Shown: positions 1 through 9,009 of the stretch, in pieces
How the letters are laid out: the number at the start of each line of letters is the position of its first letter
Position numbering within the stretch: the stretch's first letter is position 1
The notes under the pieces: model-generated
Databases searched by the model: none
What the model was told of the DNA's origin: nothing
The model's input: only the letters and a program-made list of their open reading frames with translations
Made by a program: the position numbers and the translations under genes
DNA from: Mesorhizobium sp. WSM3860
Lineage (GTDB): Bacteria > Pseudomonadota > Alphaproteobacteria > Rhizobiales > Rhizobiaceae
DNA: 64,000 nucleotides
Assembly (NCBI RefSeq): GCF_002294995.1
Contig: NZ_NSGF01000016.1
Span: 62,001 to 126,000 of the forward strand
Direction: 5' to 3'

Positions 1-138
1 GCTCTCCGAAGCAGTTTGCCGGCTTCCTGCTGCAACTGTTTGTTAACGTTTTCATTTGGCGGTTCGCTTACCTTGTCTTTTGGCCGATTTTCAATGGCGC
101 CCTGCTAAGACCTTGGTCCTAGGCAGGGGATAATAACG

Positions 139-423
139 ATGAAGTCGTTCCTTTGCGGCATGGCCTTGCTGAGTGCCATGGCCGCGCCGGTGGCAGCCGG
201 AACGCGTTACGACCGCAACCTCGAAAAGGCGGTGATGGACATCGTCGCCAGCAAGATGGGCAACATCCGCGGCGGCTTCTCCTACAAGCAGGCTCCCCAG
301 CTGGTGGTGCTGCCGGAAGCCGCGCCAACCGCGCCAACTCCGGCTGAGCCGCGCGAGCAGGCCTCGAACAATGACGGACTGATGCCGGCGGTCGAGCGCC
401 CGGTCTCACGCACTATTTTCTAA
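139..423 (+). CDS. small secreted hypothetical protein
   Basis: 94-residue protein of unknown function. Residues 1-20 form a hydrophobic signal peptide (MKSFLCGMALLSAMAAPVAA), so export to the periplasm is likely. The mature part begins with a short charged segment and ends in a Pro/Ala/Glu-rich tail, with no Cys. The ATG at 139 follows an AGGGGATAA Shine-Dalgarno-like stretch, which supports this start. It converges on the minus-strand GFA gene and the two stop codons overlap by four bases. I recognise no family. Upstream bases 1-138 show no gene I can support. Confidence 0.6.
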   Translation: MKSFLCGMALLSAMAAPVAAGTRYDRNLEKAVMDIVASKMGNIRGGFSYKQAPQLVVLPEAAPTAPTPAEPREQASNNDGLMPAVERPVSRTIF

Positions 424-821
424 AACCACATATCGCGCACGCAGCGGCCATCGCGCGGCAGGTCGTCGAACGTTTCGAGGCCGTCGAAATGATCGATCGG
501 CAGGTCGGCGACCGCCTCCGGCGCGGCCAGCCTGACATTGACGGCGATGCGAGTGCGGCCGCCGGAGCCGGAGCGCAAGCCGCGCCAGGCGAGCACGCAG
601 GCGCATTTCGGACAGAACAGGATTTCCAGCGCGGGCTCGGCCACCTCGACGCGCGTGTAGGAACTCATCGGACCTGCGATGCGGATACGCTCGTCGACAT
701 AGTCATAGGCCCAGAGCGTGCCGTAGCGGCGGCAAAGCGTGCAGTTGCAGGCGGTAATCGATCCCGGATCGCCTTCCAGCGTCCAGTGCGCGGCACCGCA
801 ATGGCAGGTTCCCTTCAGCAT
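420..821 (-). CDS. GFA (CENP-V/GFA) domain protein
   Basis: 133-residue zinc-binding protein of the GFA family, named after glutathione-dependent formaldehyde-activating enzyme. Most members have no proven substrate. The sequence shows the full set of family cysteines: C6 and C8 in TCHCGA, C25, C27 and C30 in ACNCTLCRR, and C70, C73 and C75 in FCPKCAC. Together these would bind two zinc ions. The start at 821 was chosen because the motif begins five residues later, whereas the open frame extends far upstream through the antisense of tlyA. It is probably cytoplasmic and monocistronic. Confidence 0.8.
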   Translation of the reverse strand: MLKGTCHCGAAHWTLEGDPGSITACNCTLCRRYGTLWAYDYVDERIRIAGPMSSYTRVEVAEPALEILFCPKCACVLAWRGLRSGSGGRTRIAVNVRLAAPEAVADLPIDHFDGLETFDDLPRDGRCVRDMWF

Positions 822-935
822 GGCTTCTCCTCGGCCGGGTGAGCGGACGTTCGGCATCGGCATTCTGCCGTGCCCCGCGCCATATTCAACGGGGCTGCCA
901 TTGCCTTCGCCGCCGGCTTTCGCCAATGAAGGCCG

Positions 936-1709
936 ATGAGTTCCTCTTTGCCCGCCAGCGCGCGCCCACGTCTTGACGAACTGCTCGTCGCACGTGGCCT
1001 GTTCGCCAGCCGTTCTCGCGCCCGTGACGCGATCGAGCGCGGCACCGTCACTGTCGACGGCGCCGTCGTCCGCAAGCCGGGCCAGCCCGTCGCGCCGCAC
1101 TGCGTCCTTGCCGTCGACGATCCGGCGCAGGCCTATGTGTCGCGCGCGGCGCTGAAGCTGATTGCCGGCCTCGACCATTTCGGCCTCGACCCCGCGTGTG
1201 GCGAGGCGCTCGATATCGGCGCCTCGACCGGCGGCTTCACCCAGGTGCTGCTCGAGCGTGGCGCTGCCCATGTCACGGCGATCGATGTCGGCCACGGCCA
1301 GATGCACCTGGACATTGCCACCGATCGGCGGGTCACGGTCATTGAAGGGCTGAATGCGCGGGACCTGACCGCCGCAGATCTTGGCGGCCGCGTTCCGGAT
1401 TTCCTGGTCTGCGATGTCAGCTTCATCTCGCTGAAGCTGGCGCTGCCGCCGGCGCTTACGCTGGCTGGCGAGGGCGCCAGGGCGCTTCTTCTGGTCAAGC
1501 CGCAATTCGAGGCCGGACGCGAGGCGATCGGCAAGGGCGGACTGCTCAAGGACCCGAGCGATGCCGAGCGCATCGCCGCCGGATTGCGCGACTGGCTTGC
1601 CGGCATGCCGGGGTGGCGCGTGCTCGGGCTGCATCCATCGCCGATCGAGGGCGGCGACGGCAACCGCGAGTTCCTGCTCGCCGCGATCAAGGACGCGGCA
1701 TCGCAATGA
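936..1709 (+). CDS. tlyA: TlyA family rRNA 2'-O-methyltransferase
   Basis: 257-residue protein of the TlyA (RrmJ/FtsJ-like) family. Family members 2'-O-methylate cytidines in 16S and/or 23S rRNA, and older annotations call them hemolysins. An S4 RNA-binding domain occupies about residues 9-70 (LDELLVARGLFASRSRARD). It is followed by a SAM-binding Rossmann fold with motif I DIGASTGGFTQVLLERGA near residue 95 and KPQFEAGRE near residue 190. The ATG at 936 is the first start that keeps the whole S4 domain. The stop overlaps the start of the next RNA methyltransferase gene (ATGA), which implies translational coupling of two RNA-modification enzymes. Confidence 0.9.
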   Translation: MSSSLPASARPRLDELLVARGLFASRSRARDAIERGTVTVDGAVVRKPGQPVAPHCVLAVDDPAQAYVSRAALKLIAGLDHFGLDPACGEALDIGASTGGFTQVLLERGAAHVTAIDVGHGQMHLDIATDRRVTVIEGLNARDLTAADLGGRVPDFLVCDVSFISLKLALPPALTLAGEGARALLLVKPQFEAGREAIGKGGLLKDPSDAERIAAGLRDWLAGMPGWRVLGLHPSPIEGGDGNREFLLAAIKDAASQ

Positions 1710-2947
1710 GCGCGCGCTTCACCATCGCAAGGCTCGGTTCGCAGGGCGACGGCATCGCCGGTGCCGATGGCGGTGAAGTCTTCATCCCGTTCACGCTGCC
1801 TGGCGAGACGGTCACCGCCGCGCGCCAGAAGGACCGCGCGACGCTGATGTCGGTGGTTGACGCTTCACCGCTCCGGGTTGATCCGCCCTGCCGACATTTC
1901 ACCGAATGCGGCGGCTGCGCGTTGCAGCATTTCGAGGCCGACGGCTACCGGCGGTGGAAGCGCGAACGGGTGGTGCAGGCGCTGAAGGCCAAGGCCATTG
2001 CTTGCGAGATCGACGCTCTGGTGCCTTGCGCGCCGCAGACGCGCCGCCGCGTCGTCTTCAGCGCTCGGCGCACCGAGGCCGGCATGCTGCTCGGCTTCGT
2101 GCGCGCGCTCTCCTCCGAGATCATCCCTATCGAGGAATGCCCGATCTCGCTGCCGGCGATCGTTGATGCGCTCGATCCTTTGCGAAGGCTGGCAGGACTG
2201 GTCTGCGCCACGCCGAAAGCCTTCCACATGGCCGTCACCGCCACGGCGTCCGGCCTCGATGTCGCCGTCCATGACGCGGGCAAGTTTGGCGAAAACCAGC
2301 GCCGCATCGCCTCGAACTTCGTGATGGCCGCGGGCTTGGCGAGGCTTTCCATCGACGGCGAGGTGATCGTCGAGCCGAAGAAGCCGGTGGTGCAGTTCGG
2401 CTCGGTCGTCGTCGCCCTGCCGCCCGGCGCCTTCCTGCAGGCAACGGAGGCCGCCGAACAGACGATGGCCGGTCTCGTCTGCCAGCACCTGTCGCGGGCC
2501 AAGAAGGTCGCCGACCTGTTCGCCGGCTGCGGCAGCTTCGCGCTCAGGCTCGCAGCGAAGTCGGAGGTCCATGCCGTGGAGGGAGACGCGCCGGCCCTGG
2601 CCGCGCTCGACCGTGCCTTCCGCTTCGCCGGCGGCTTGAAGCGGGTGACCAGCGAGCGTCGCGACCTCTTCCGCAGGCCGCTGACCTTCAAGGAGTTGAA
2701 CGGCTTCGACGGCCTGGTCTTCGATCCGCCGCGCGCCGGCGCGGAGGATCAGTCTAAGCAGATCGCCCGCTCCGACGTGCCGCTGGTCGCGGCTGTCTCC
2801 TGCAATCCGGCGACGCTGGCGCGGGATCTGCGCATCCTTATCGACGGCGGCTATCATCTGAAGAGCGTGACGCCGATCGACCAGTTCCTATGGTCGCCGC
2901 ATGTCGAGGCCGTCGCGCTGCTGGAGAAGCCGAAGCGGCGGCGGTGA
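1706..2947 (+). CDS. class I RNA m5U methyltransferase (RlmC/RlmD/TrmA-like)
   Basis: 413-residue SAM-dependent RNA methyltransferase that should form 5-methyluridine in rRNA or tRNA. An N-terminal TRAM-like domain (residues 1-55) is followed by the Fe-S cysteines C62, C68 and C71 (CRHFTECGGCALQ) and probably C145 (EECPIS). The SAM-binding motif is DLFAGCGSFAL near residue 270. FDPPRAG is near 340, and the catalytic nucleophile is C366 in SCNPATLARDL. I chose the ATG at 1706, which overlaps the tlyA stop by four bases, over a longer frame starting inside tlyA. Which uridine is modified cannot be told from sequence. Confidence 0.88.
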   Translation: MSARFTIARLGSQGDGIAGADGGEVFIPFTLPGETVTAARQKDRATLMSVVDASPLRVDPPCRHFTECGGCALQHFEADGYRRWKRERVVQALKAKAIACEIDALVPCAPQTRRRVVFSARRTEAGMLLGFVRALSSEIIPIEECPISLPAIVDALDPLRRLAGLVCATPKAFHMAVTATASGLDVAVHDAGKFGENQRRIASNFVMAAGLARLSIDGEVIVEPKKPVVQFGSVVVALPPGAFLQATEAAEQTMAGLVCQHLSRAKKVADLFAGCGSFALRLAAKSEVHAVEGDAPALAALDRAFRFAGGLKRVTSERRDLFRRPLTFKELNGFDGLVFDPPRAGAEDQSKQIARSDVPLVAAVSCNPATLARDLRILIDGGYHLKSVTPIDQFLWSPHVEAVALLEKPKRRR

Positions 2948-2975
2948 TCCGCGACAGCCCGTTCGCAAGAAATGT

Positions 2976-2998
2976 TCGGAAAACCTCTCTTTTTCCGA
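2976..2998. terminator. possible hairpin after the RNA methyltransferase pair
   Basis: An eight-base perfect inverted repeat (TCGGAAAA and TTTTCCGA) with a short pyrimidine loop lies 29 bases after the methyltransferase stop. The stem is AU-rich and no separate T-run follows, so a terminator role is only suggested. Confidence 0.3.
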
Positions 2999-3127
2999 CG
3001 AATTTGCGCCCTGAAGCCGCCTTCTTGCGGGGTCTTAATTTTACGCTGTTAGGGAAGCATTCCTGCCGTTTCGACGTTACCTAAACTAAGCGGATGGCGG
3101 ATGGCGGATAACGGACAGCGCATTGCC

Positions 3128-5677
3128 ATGCAGACGCTTGTAAGATTCCTCAGCCTGATCGTGGTTCTCATCGCTTTTGGCGCCGCGTCCGCGACGGGCG
3201 CGCTCGCGCAAGAGCAAAAACGCCTCGCCTTCGTTATCGGCAACGGCGCCTATCAGTCCGGCGAGCTCGCGACTGCCGCCAATGACGCCGGCCTGATCGC
3301 GCAGACCTTGCAGGCAGCCGGTTTTGACGTGGTCGGCGCGCGCGATGTCGATCAGGACTCGCTGCGCGGCGCGCTGCGCGATTTCCTTGGCAAGGTTTCC
3401 GCCGCCGGTCCCGACGCGGTCGTCTTCGTCTATCTTGCCGGCCATGGCGTGCAGTTCGAGGGGGAGAACTACTTCCTTCCTGTCGATGCCCAGATCGCCA
3501 GTCCCGCCGACGTGCCGCTGCAGGCGATGCGGCTCTCCGATGTCACCAGGTCGTTGGCCGGATTGCCGGCCAAGGTAAACATCGTCGTGCTCGACGCGGC
3601 GCGGCCCAATGCCTTCCCGGAGATGAGCCAGCCCCTGGCCGGTGGTCTCGTGCTGGTCGATCCCGACCCGAACATGCTGATTGCGTTCAACGCGGCCCCG
3701 GGAACGGTCGCGCTGGAAGGCAAGGGCCCCTACGGCGCCTATGCCCAGGCGCTCGCCGAGATGATACGCGAAGGCGGGTTGTCGCTTGACGAGGTGTTCG
3801 ACCGCACGCGACTGCGCGTCAACGAGATGACGCAAGGCGCGGAAGTGCCGTGGAATGCCTCGAAGATCACCACGCCTTTCGTCTTCTTCGACCGTGCTGC
3901 GGACTCGCCCGCGCCCAAGGTTTCAGAATCCCGGTCCAACCGGACCAGGGCGATCCGGGATTTCAACGCTCGTGACGCTTATGTCGCGGCTCTCGACCGC
4001 GACACGATGCGCGGCTACGAGGATTTCCTCGTCGCCTATCCACATGATCCGATGGCTGAGCGCGTGCGCGCTATCATTGCTGCGCGGCGCGAGGCGATCA
4101 CCTGGCGCGAGACCTGGCTGCAGGACACGCCGGAAGCCTACTGGTCTTATCTGCGGCGCTATCCGCGTGGCCCGCATGCCTGGGACGCGCGCCGCCGTCT
4201 CGAACATTTCGATGCTGCCCTGGAGCCGCCGGAGGAGTTCACCGTCTATGAGTATGATTTGCCGCCGCCGCCGGAAGAGGAAGTCATCTATGTCGACCGT
4301 CCGGTGCTCTATTTCGACGATCCCGATTTCGACTTCGAACCGCCGCCGCCGATCACGGTGATCTTCCTGCCGCCGCCCCCGCCGGATTTCATCGTGCTTG
4401 CGCCACCTCCGCCGCCGATCGACGTGTTCGTCCTGCCGACGCCGGTATTCGTGCCGATACCCGTATTCGTCAACCCGCCGCGCCACATCGTGCCGCCGCC
4501 GAACGCCATCATCTTCAACAACATCCACAACACGACCGTCATCAACACCATCAACACGACGATCAAAAACGAGACCATCAATCGGGCCGCGCGGCCGAGG
4601 CCCGGTGTTGACCGCCGCACAGTCCAGAAGACGAGGGAAGGCGCCGTTGGCGGCCGCGCCGATGCGCTGGAGGCCAAGGTCCCACTGCCGCCGCTTCTGC
4701 AGAAGAGGGCGGCCATGTTCCGTCGGGCCCCATCCAATCAGCAACAGGGCGCCTTGCCGCCGAAGCCTGGTCAGCGTGTTATCCAGCGCCAGCAGCCTGG
4801 CACCGCTAGCCCGCAGCCGGAGACCTCGTCCAGAACCGGCAAGCTCTCAACCGATCACGCCTTGCCCGGAGCCGACGGCAAGAGGCTGCCGCTGGTCAAC
4901 GGCAGGCCGGCGCTCGACGGCCAGAACTTGCCCGGCAACAAGTTGAAGAAGCAACCCGGCAGGCAAGGCGTCTCAGGCGGCAACCGAGAGGCGACGGGAA
5001 ATGACGGTCCCGACCGGACAGGGAAGCAGGACACGGATCGGAAGAGGGGCAAGAAGCTCCGCAACCTGCCGGCCGTGAACGGCATGCCGGCCGACAACGG
5101 GCCGAGCGCGCAGGAGAAGTTCAGGCAGAACAATCCCAAGGCATTATCCGAACGGAATGGTGGCAAGCCGAGGAAGCTGACGCGCAAGGATTTGTCCGCA
5201 GGCCAGTCGGTTGTCGCACCGAAAGATCAAGGTTCGGCTGCCGAAGACAAAAAGGGCCGGAAGGTCCGCAAGCTGCCTGCCGTCAACCGGATGCCGGCCG
5301 AGAACCGGCCGAGCGTGCGCGAGCGGCTCAGAAAGAACAATCCCGACGTGCTCTCCGATGAAAATCAGGGCTCGGCCAGCGGGAACGACAGGCGCAGGAC
5401 GTTGCGGCGGCTGCAGAACGAAGAAGGTTCCGCCGGCCGGGAGGTCACCGTCCAGCGCAACTTCAAGGTCAACAGGCCGAACGAGAAAGCGCAGCGCCAG
5501 TTCAGGCAGGAAAGGCCCAACGAGCAGGTGCTCCGGCCGCAGAGATCGGAGCCACGCCCGGAATTCCGTTCGCAGCCGAGGCCGCAGATGCAAGAGCGGC
5601 GTCTCCCGCAGGAGAAGCCGCAGCCCAGGAAGAAGCTGTCTTGCGGACAGAAGGGCGAGCCGGCCTGCAAGCAGTAG
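3128..5677 (+). CDS. secreted caspase-like protein with Ala at the catalytic Cys position
   Basis: 849-residue protein with a signal peptide at residues 1-27 (hydrophobic core LSLIVVLIAFGAAS, cleavage after ALAQ). A caspase/metacaspase-like p20 domain (peptidase C14) follows at about 28-270. The catalytic His is H106 in LAGHGVQFEGENY. The usual DACR-NPF nucleophile motif reads DAARPNAF, so the Cys position (A158) is Ala and protease activity is doubtful. Residues 270-370 carry a tetratricopeptide-like helical segment. The remainder is Pro-rich (370-465), then Asn/Thr-rich, then very basic with two imperfect 35-residue repeats. The ATG at 3128 is preferred to 3101 because it places the signal peptide at the N-terminus. 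It is probably periplasmic or surface-bound. Role unknown. Confidence 0.82.
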   Translation: MQTLVRFLSLIVVLIAFGAASATGALAQEQKRLAFVIGNGAYQSGELATAANDAGLIAQTLQAAGFDVVGARDVDQDSLRGALRDFLGKVSAAGPDAVVFVYLAGHGVQFEGENYFLPVDAQIASPADVPLQAMRLSDVTRSLAGLPAKVNIVVLDAARPNAFPEMSQPLAGGLVLVDPDPNMLIAFNAAPGTVALEGKGPYGAYAQALAEMIREGGLSLDEVFDRTRLRVNEMTQGAEVPWNASKITTPFVFFDRAADSPAPKVSESRSNRTRAIRDFNARDAYVAALDRDTMRGYEDFLVAYPHDPMAERVRAIIAARREAITWRETWLQDTPEAYWSYLRRYPRGPHAWDARRRLEHFDAALEPPEEFTVYEYDLPPPPEEEVIYVDRPVLYFDDPDFDFEPPPPITVIFLPPPPPDFIVLAPPPPPIDVFVLPTPVFVPIPVFVNPPRHIVPPPNAIIFNNIHNTTVINTINTTIKNETINRAARPRPGVDRRTVQKTREGAVGGRADALEAKVPLPPLLQKRAAMFRRAPSNQQQGALPPKPGQRVIQRQQPGTASPQPETSSRTGKLSTDHALPGADGKRLPLVNGRPALDGQNLPGNKLKKQPGRQGVSGGNREATGNDGPDRTGKQDTDRKRGKKLRNLPAVNGMPADNGPSAQEKFRQNNPKALSERNGGKPRKLTRKDLSAGQSVVAPKDQGSAAEDKKGRKVRKLPAVNRMPAENRPSVRERLRKNNPDVLSDENQGSASGNDRRRTLRRLQNEEGSAGREVTVQRNFKVNRPNEKAQRQFRQERPNEQVLRPQRSEPRPEFRSQPRPQMQERRLPQEKPQPRKKLSCGQKGEPACKQ

Positions 5678-5805
5678 ACCGGCTCGGTCGAGCCTGCGCC
5701 TTACCTTTGCGAGCCGATTTTTCGGCCATGAACTTGCAAGGCAGGGGCGCCGGTTTGTAGCCTCGGCTGTCCAGGCCGCTCGGTCTGTCAGCCTGGCGGC
5801 ATCCG

Positions 5806-6495
5806 TCAGGTTTTCGGCGTGCCGCCGCGCTGATTGATCGACACCCAGATATTCGGGTTCTGCTGCGACTGGCGCTTCAGGAAATAATAGCCGGTCGCGT
5901 TCCAGGGCCGGACTTCGTCGACCAGATTGTCGAGCACGAGATCGCCCTTGTCGGTCTTCACGGTCAGGATCGTGTGGCCTTCATTTTTCAGATCGCGCAC
6001 GACCGTCATCAGCAGCGCCTGGCGGGGAAATCCCGCTTCCATGAGAAGCTTGCGCTTGTAGAGCGCGTAGATCTTGCAGTCGCCCTTGCCGTCCACCGGA
6101 TAGTCCCAGTGGTCCATCATCGTGCCCCAGTGGTCATAGTTGCTGACGGGCTTGATGGCCCGGTTCGCCTTCTGGTTTATGCGCTTCAGGGTTCGCATGT
6201 TCTGCGCGGTCAGCTTGACGTTCGCCGGCTGCAGGGCAGGCACTTTGCACTCTTTCGGCCGGCGGTGGCAGAAATCGATCCAGCCGTATGGGACGCTGGT
6301 ACGTCCTCCAACTGATGCGGAGCGCAGGTCGACCGCGTTTGGCTTTATCGTCGGTGGACTCGATGGCCGTTTGAACAATGTCGACTGTGCCGCCACCGTG
6401 TCGACGCACAGCGACGTCACCCCGATCAATGAGAAAAGGCCAAGGAGGAACGAAGAGGTCAGGACGCCAGGGGAACGCAGCACTGCCAACACCAC
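5806..6495 (-). CDS. transglutaminase-like cysteine peptidase (BTLCP)
   Basis: 229-residue member of the bacterial transglutaminase-like cysteine peptidase family (DUF920-type), common in rhizobia. Characterised relatives include the LapG periplasmic protease that releases surface adhesins. A hydrophobic N-terminus (about residues 1-36) acts as a signal sequence. The catalytic triad is visible: C140 in GKGDCKIYALYKRKLL, H174 in EGHTILTV and D189 in LVLDNL. A GWIDFC segment at 71-76 is typical of the family. It is transcribed away from tldD, about 110 bases downstream of that gene's stop. No LapD-type partner is adjacent, so its substrate is unknown. Confidence 0.85.
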   Translation of the reverse strand: MVLAVLRSPGVLTSSFLLGLFSLIGVTSLCVDTVAAQSTLFKRPSSPPTIKPNAVDLRSASVGGRTSVPYGWIDFCHRRPKECKVPALQPANVKLTAQNMRTLKRINQKANRAIKPVSNYDHWGTMMDHWDYPVDGKGDCKIYALYKRKLLMEAGFPRQALLMTVVRDLKNEGHTILTVKTDKGDLVLDNLVDEVRPWNATGYYFLKRQSQQNPNIWVSINQRGGTPKT

Positions 6496-6603
6496 CGCAA
6501 CGAGAAGACTGCTGACAGGTTAAGTCGGAAACGCCGGCCCAGGCAATTGAACAATTAATAATCTGCTAACACGATCGTGTTTGCTGCCGGCGGCGCCTGT
6601 ACC

Positions 6604-8016
6604 TCAAACCCTGGTGCCGCCCACCGTCATCTGGTTCATCCTCAGATGCGGCTGGCCGACCCCGACCGGCACGCCCTGTCCGGCCTTGCCGCACATGCCG
6701 ATGCCGTTGTCGAGCTTCATGTCGTTGCCGACCATGGTGACGCGGTGCATGGCATCGGGCCCGTTGCCGATCAGCATTGCGCCCTTGATCGGCTGCGTCA
6801 CCTTGCCGTCCTCGATCATGTAGGCCTCGGTGCAGCCGAAGACGAACTTGCCCGACGTGATGTCGACCTGGCCGCCGCCGAAGGAGACGGCATAAATGCC
6901 GTTCTTGACCGAGGCGATGATCTCTTCCGGCGCGGTGTCGCCCGAGGTCATGTAGGTGTTGGTCATGCGCGGCATCGGCTGGTGGGCATAGCCTTCACGG
7001 CGGCCGTTGCCGGTCGCCTTCATGCCCATCAGCCGCGCATTCTGACGGTCTTGCATGTAGCCGACCAGCTTGCCGTCCTCGATCAGCACGTTGCGCGCCG
7101 AAGGCGTGCCTTCGTCGTCCACGGTAAGCGAGCCGCGCCGCTCGGCGATCGTGCCGTCATCGACGACGGTGACGCCCTTTGCCGCAACTTGGCTACCCAT
7201 CAGGCCGGCGAAGGCGGATGTTTTCTTACGGTTGAAGTCGCCTTCCAGTCCGTGGCCGACCGCTTCGTGCAGCATCACGCCGGGCCAGCCGCTGGAAAGC
7301 ACGATGTCGAAGGTGCCTGCGGGCGCCGGAACGGCCTCGAGATTGACCAGCGCCTGCCGCAGTGCCTCGCGCGCGGCGTGCTTCCAACTCTCCTCGGTGA
7401 GGAACTCGCCAAAGCTCTTGCGGCCGCCCATGCCGTAGGAGCCGCTCTCCTGGCGGTCGCCATCGCCGACCACCACCGAGACGTTCATCCTGACCAGCGG
7501 GCGGATATCGCGCACCACCTGGCCGTCGCCACGCACGATTTCGACATGCTGCCACGAGGCGGCGAGCGAAGCCGTCACCTGGCGCACGCGCGGATCGGCG
7601 GCGCGCAGCCAGACGTCGACCTCCTGCAACAGCTTCGCCTTGGCCTCGAAACTCGGCGAGGGGATCGGATTCTCGTCGCCGTAGAGGTGGCGATTGGTGC
7701 GGGCGGGGGCTGCGGCAAGCGTTCCGGAATAGCCACCCTTGACCGCGGAGACGGCATCGGCCGCGCGCAGCAGCGAGGCTTCCGACAGGTCGCTCGAATG
7801 GGCATAGCCGCTTGCCTCGCCGGCGACGGCGCGCAGCCCGAAACCCTGGTCGGTGTTGAAATTGGCTGTCTTCAGCCGGCCGTTGTCGAACATCAGCGCT
7901 TCGTTCTCGCTGTATTCGAGGAACAGTTCGCCGTCGTCGGCGCCCTTGATGGTATCGGCGACGATCTCTTTGACGCGGTCGTCGGAAATGTCGAATTGGC
8001 CGATCAGGCTGTTCAT
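6604..8016 (-). CDS. tldD: metalloprotease TldD
   Basis: 470-residue TldD, half of the TldD/TldE (PmbA) heterodimeric zinc protease known for microcin B17 maturation and degradation of unfolded peptides such as CcdA. The zinc-binding HExxxH motif is present as LHEAVGHGLEGD near residue 250. The C-terminus has the conserved GICGKAGQGVPVGVGQP glycine-rich segment. I chose the ATG at 8016 because the sequence upstream in the same frame is not family-like. No tldE/pmbA gene is seen in this window, so the partner is encoded elsewhere. Confidence 0.92.
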   Translation of the reverse strand: MNSLIGQFDISDDRVKEIVADTIKGADDGELFLEYSENEALMFDNGRLKTANFNTDQGFGLRAVAGEASGYAHSSDLSEASLLRAADAVSAVKGGYSGTLAAAPARTNRHLYGDENPIPSPSFEAKAKLLQEVDVWLRAADPRVRQVTASLAASWQHVEIVRGDGQVVRDIRPLVRMNVSVVVGDGDRQESGSYGMGGRKSFGEFLTEESWKHAAREALRQALVNLEAVPAPAGTFDIVLSSGWPGVMLHEAVGHGLEGDFNRKKTSAFAGLMGSQVAAKGVTVVDDGTIAERRGSLTVDDEGTPSARNVLIEDGKLVGYMQDRQNARLMGMKATGNGRREGYAHQPMPRMTNTYMTSGDTAPEEIIASVKNGIYAVSFGGGQVDITSGKFVFGCTEAYMIEDGKVTQPIKGAMLIGNGPDAMHRVTMVGNDMKLDNGIGMCGKAGQGVPVGVGQPHLRMNQMTVGGTRV

Positions 8017-8147
8017 GGCAGGGCCGTCCGCTGGCGGTTTCGCATTCCCCCGATGTAGGGGCGAAGTGAGGTCAAGACAATCGCCGGCCTTCATACGCGA
8101 TCGTCATCGCCGCGGGCCGACTGGCGGCCGCATTGCCGCCGCTGGAC

Positions 8148-8681
8148 TTAGGGCAGGGCGGCGAAGCCCTCGGCGAATCCCTTCAGATCGACGGGAATGC
8201 CGATGCCTTCCTCCGGCGTCTGGAAGACGATGAAGGTGGCAGACGTGCCGTTCTTCAGCGTGTCGAGCAACGGCTTCTCGAGGATCACTTCGGCATAGCA
8301 GCCGTCCTGGAAGCAGCGCACGAAATAGGCGCGGCCGATGTCCTTGCCGTCGATATTGAGGCCAAGCCCGTTGGGCAAGAGCACGCCGAGCGGTGCCAGC
8401 ACCCGCAGGATCTCCGCCTTGTTGTCGGCGGTGCGCAACACCACGACGGAAAGCCCCATCTCCGGACGGTCCTCGGCGACGACGTTCTGCATCATCACGC
8501 ATTGCTCGGAGGTCGCGCCGGCCGGCGTGTCGCAGATGATCGACCACGCGCCATGCGTCGACTTGACCGTGCCGCTGGGCGGCGCTGCGGTCTGCGGCGG
8601 CGCGGCGTTCGCCACGCTGGCGCCAAGCAAGGCGGCAAGGAAGATAACCTTCGCCAAGGGTCTCGAAAGCCAGGAAGTCAT
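8148..8681 (-). CDS. invasion-associated locus B (IalB) family protein
   Basis: 177-residue periplasmic protein of the IalB family, named after the Bartonella erythrocyte-invasion factor. In free-living and plant-associated alphaproteobacteria its role is unclear. A signal peptide spans residues 1-26 (MTSWLSRPLAKVIFLAALLG, then ASVANA). The mature domain has the family pattern HGAWSIICDT and a second Cys pair in FVRCFQDGCYAEV. The ATG at 8681 has a GGAG about seven bases upstream and beats an in-frame GTG at 8702. It is divergent from the cytochrome oxidase operon. Confidence 0.83.
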   Translation of the reverse strand: MTSWLSRPLAKVIFLAALLGASVANAAPPQTAAPPSGTVKSTHGAWSIICDTPAGATSEQCVMMQNVVAEDRPEMGLSVVVLRTADNKAEILRVLAPLGVLLPNGLGLNIDGKDIGRAYFVRCFQDGCYAEVILEKPLLDTLKNGTSATFIVFQTPEEGIGIPVDLKGFAEGFAALP

Positions 8682-9009
8682 AACGGCTCCATTGCGAATC
8701 ACGGCACTTTAAGCTGCGCCAAGGCCAAGTAAAGGACGAGACCGTCGCCGGCCCGCCCAGATACCGGCAATTGCGCGCTTTTCCAGAGCAAATTCGCCCG
8801 AATTGCGACCGCCCGGCGCGCGGTGCGGCGATGGTCGGGGATGCCCTTCGGGCTGCGCGCAAAAATGCCGCACGGTTTCGCCCGCTCCTTCCTTGCGGAG
8901 GGAAATAGAGTATGGTTTGAACCACCTTAGGGACAGACCGGGATTCCCCATCCCGGCGTCGTTCGTTATTGGTGCGATCCGATTGCAGGAAGTGGGAGAC
9001 GAGAGGGCG
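8682..9009. other. divergent intergenic region between ialB-like gene and cox operon
   Basis: About 330 bases without a gene. It must hold the promoters for the leftward IalB gene and the rightward cytochrome oxidase operon. I see no convincing -35/-10 pair or known operator. The only firm signal is the GGGAGACGAGAGGG purine stretch just before the ctaC start. Confidence 0.5.

Noticed and set aside
1..138. C-terminal end of an upstream gene
   Set aside because: Short frames end at about 45, 108 and 120 but none shows family-like sequence, so no partial gene is claimed.
420..1706. 428-codon minus-strand frame covering tlyA
   Set aside because: Only the last 133 codons match a known family (GFA). 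The rest is the antisense of tlyA, so the start was moved to 821.
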